Shown one piece after another: positions 63,013 to 64,000 of a stretch of DNA of 64,000 bases. The stretch is from positions 15,663,966 through 15,727,965 of the forward strand of contig JABAKD010000025.1 in NCBI GenBank assembly GCA_012845835.1. The letters run 5' to 3'. Positions within the stretch are counted from its first letter, which is position 1, and every line of letters begins with the position of its first letter. The stretch is from Undaria pinnatifida (lineage: Eukaryota; Sar; Phaeophyceae; Laminariales; Alariaceae). The notes beneath the pieces are model-generated. The model saw only the letters and a program-made list of their open reading frames with translations. It was not told where the DNA came from and ran no database searches. Position numbers and translations under genes: made by a program.

Positions 63013-63101
63013 TTAACCCCTTCAGAGCCCCCGAACCCCTCCCAATACTAAATCCAAGTAATTTTGTCCCCAAAAAGGGTTTCCAGTTGTAAAGGGGTTA
63101 A
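63013..63101. mobile_element. Family X mini-element with perfect 10-bp inverted ends
   Basis: TTAACCCCTT at 63013-63022 and AAGGGGTTAA at 63092-63101 are exact reverse complements. The 89-bp unit contains CCTCCCAATACTAAATCCAA and GGGTTTCCAGTTG, also seen at 48690-48775 and 50163-50252. Confidence 0.75.
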
Positions 63102-63269
63102 GGCGTCCTATGATATAGGCAGAGCCATCTCACGGTAGGGGATGCACTTTTTGGGCCAACCGCTTTTGACCTTCTGACCGGTTGACCCCCTACCGCGGTG
63201 TCGAACAATCAGTTAGTTCGAGGAGTTTACAATTTTCTTTGGAATAGGACTATCATGCCTATTTCTAAT

Positions 63270-63400
63270 GCCATAGACCTGCTGTTGGTCGGGTTGCACC
63301 AACGATGACCTTCGAAGCGTCATGTTTCGGGCGAGTTTTTGAGCTCCTCACGTCGAGAACTCCAAACCTTTTGCAGAACCCCCATAGCGCGGGGTAGAAC
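63270..63400 (+). repeat. Family G dispersed repeat copy
   Basis: TTGGTCGGGTTGCACCAACG, CATGTTTCGGGCGAG and GAGCTCCTCACGTCGAGAAC. Confidence 0.6.
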
Positions 63401-63479
63401 ACGGCAGTAGCAGGTGCCGCATCATAGGGTAGAGGTGTGCACACAATTGGGTTTTTGAGGCTCCTGACCAGGCGCGACC

Positions 63480-63660
63480 TGTTCCACACCCAAAACCGAT
63501 TATTATTGCGACTAAACCTAAAGCGACTCGTGGCGAACAAACAACAACACAATACCACGCCCTAGACATACGACAAAATCATGTTGCAAAGCAAGAAAGA
63601 CGTTCGGGGGACTTTGGGCTAAGGAGCCCCGTCATTTCGAAAACATATAGTTTCCGTTGT
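63480..63660 (+). repeat. Family U dispersed repeat copy
   Basis: CACCCAAAACCGATT, then TTTGGGCTAAGGAGCCCCGT before CATTTCG. The right end with the CTACCGTAG core is missing. Confidence 0.5.
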
Positions 63661-64000
63661 TGGATATTTTCACTAGTGGTTGTGGTAAATATAATACGGA
63701 GATACTGTTTTCTCTCCACTTTGTCTACATGTTGTTGAGCTGGTAACCCTTTATTCTTTCATTTGGTACTTCTGTGTGAGTGAGTTCTTCGTATATTGTG
63801 GGAGTAAACCCGGAGGGGTTCTCCAAGGCACCATCAACGGCGCCTTCCTTGCTTCCTTCGTGAATATCACTATTTCAACGTTTCCGTGCAATGGCTTTTT
63901 CCTGAATGCCACGCATGTTTTCTCAATACTTTCCTTGGTATTTCGGTTTGGTTGACACACGCTAACATTTACTTGACCACGCATTTAACAACGACAGCGT
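63661..64000. other. No recognised feature
   Basis: A 77-codon minus frame (63751-63984) has no motif. Confidence 0.35.

Overview
This window looks like nuclear DNA of a eukaryote with a repeat-rich, gene-poor genome. Coding signal is scattered in short exons with GT..AG introns. There are no bacterial operons or ribosome binding sites. Most of the 64 kb is made of retrotransposon remains, short inverted-repeat elements and simple repeats. The Ty3/Gypsy and Ty1/Copia remnants resemble elements I associate with stramenopile genomes, possibly a brown alga. That assignment is an inference from protein style and was not searched.

Layout. 0-9 kb: dispersed short repeats, two satellites and one likely minus-strand exon (6870-7233). 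8.6-14.6 kb: an island of decayed or exon-like coding DNA that I cannot assign, including a 217-residue frame (13191-13904), an aspartic-protease-like DTG segment with a good splice donor (13030-13140) and three 22-codon repeats. A short inverted-repeat element with a clean 4-bp target duplication interrupts this island. 15.6-18.9 kb: a C-rich array of a longer repeat. 19-26 kb: a tRNA-like fragment, a (GTT)26 tract and a dense cluster of two short inverted-repeat families. 26.2-30.4 kb: a badly decayed Ty3/Gypsy element on the plus strand. 35.5-38.2 kb: the best cellular gene, a minus-strand multi-pass membrane protein of unknown function with at least two and probably three or more exons. 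39-51 kb: more short elements, one of them split by an 811-bp insertion with a TAA duplication, plus a candidate first exon at 46474-46818.

52983-60906 is one complete Ty1/Copia insertion. It has 287-bp LTRs with TG..CA ends, a perfect 5-bp CCAAC target duplication, and a minus-strand reading direction. Its pol frame (protease, integrase, reverse transcriptase, RNase H) carries at least three in-frame stops and two frameshifts, so it should be unable to move on its own. An intact glutamine-rich coiled-coil frame sits where gag is expected. The LTRs differ at about 11 of 287 positions.

The most novel material is the set of short non-autonomous inverted-repeat elements. Two families, here called P (about 250 bp) and T (about 270-305 bp), are present in about 9 and 10 or more copies. 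Both have terminal inverted repeats containing CTACSGTAG followed by a G or C run, and the clean copies are flanked by perfect 4-bp duplications. P carries an internal hairpin and T carries two CG-rich palindromes. Four or five other small repeat families (here G, U, V, W, X) fill much of the rest.
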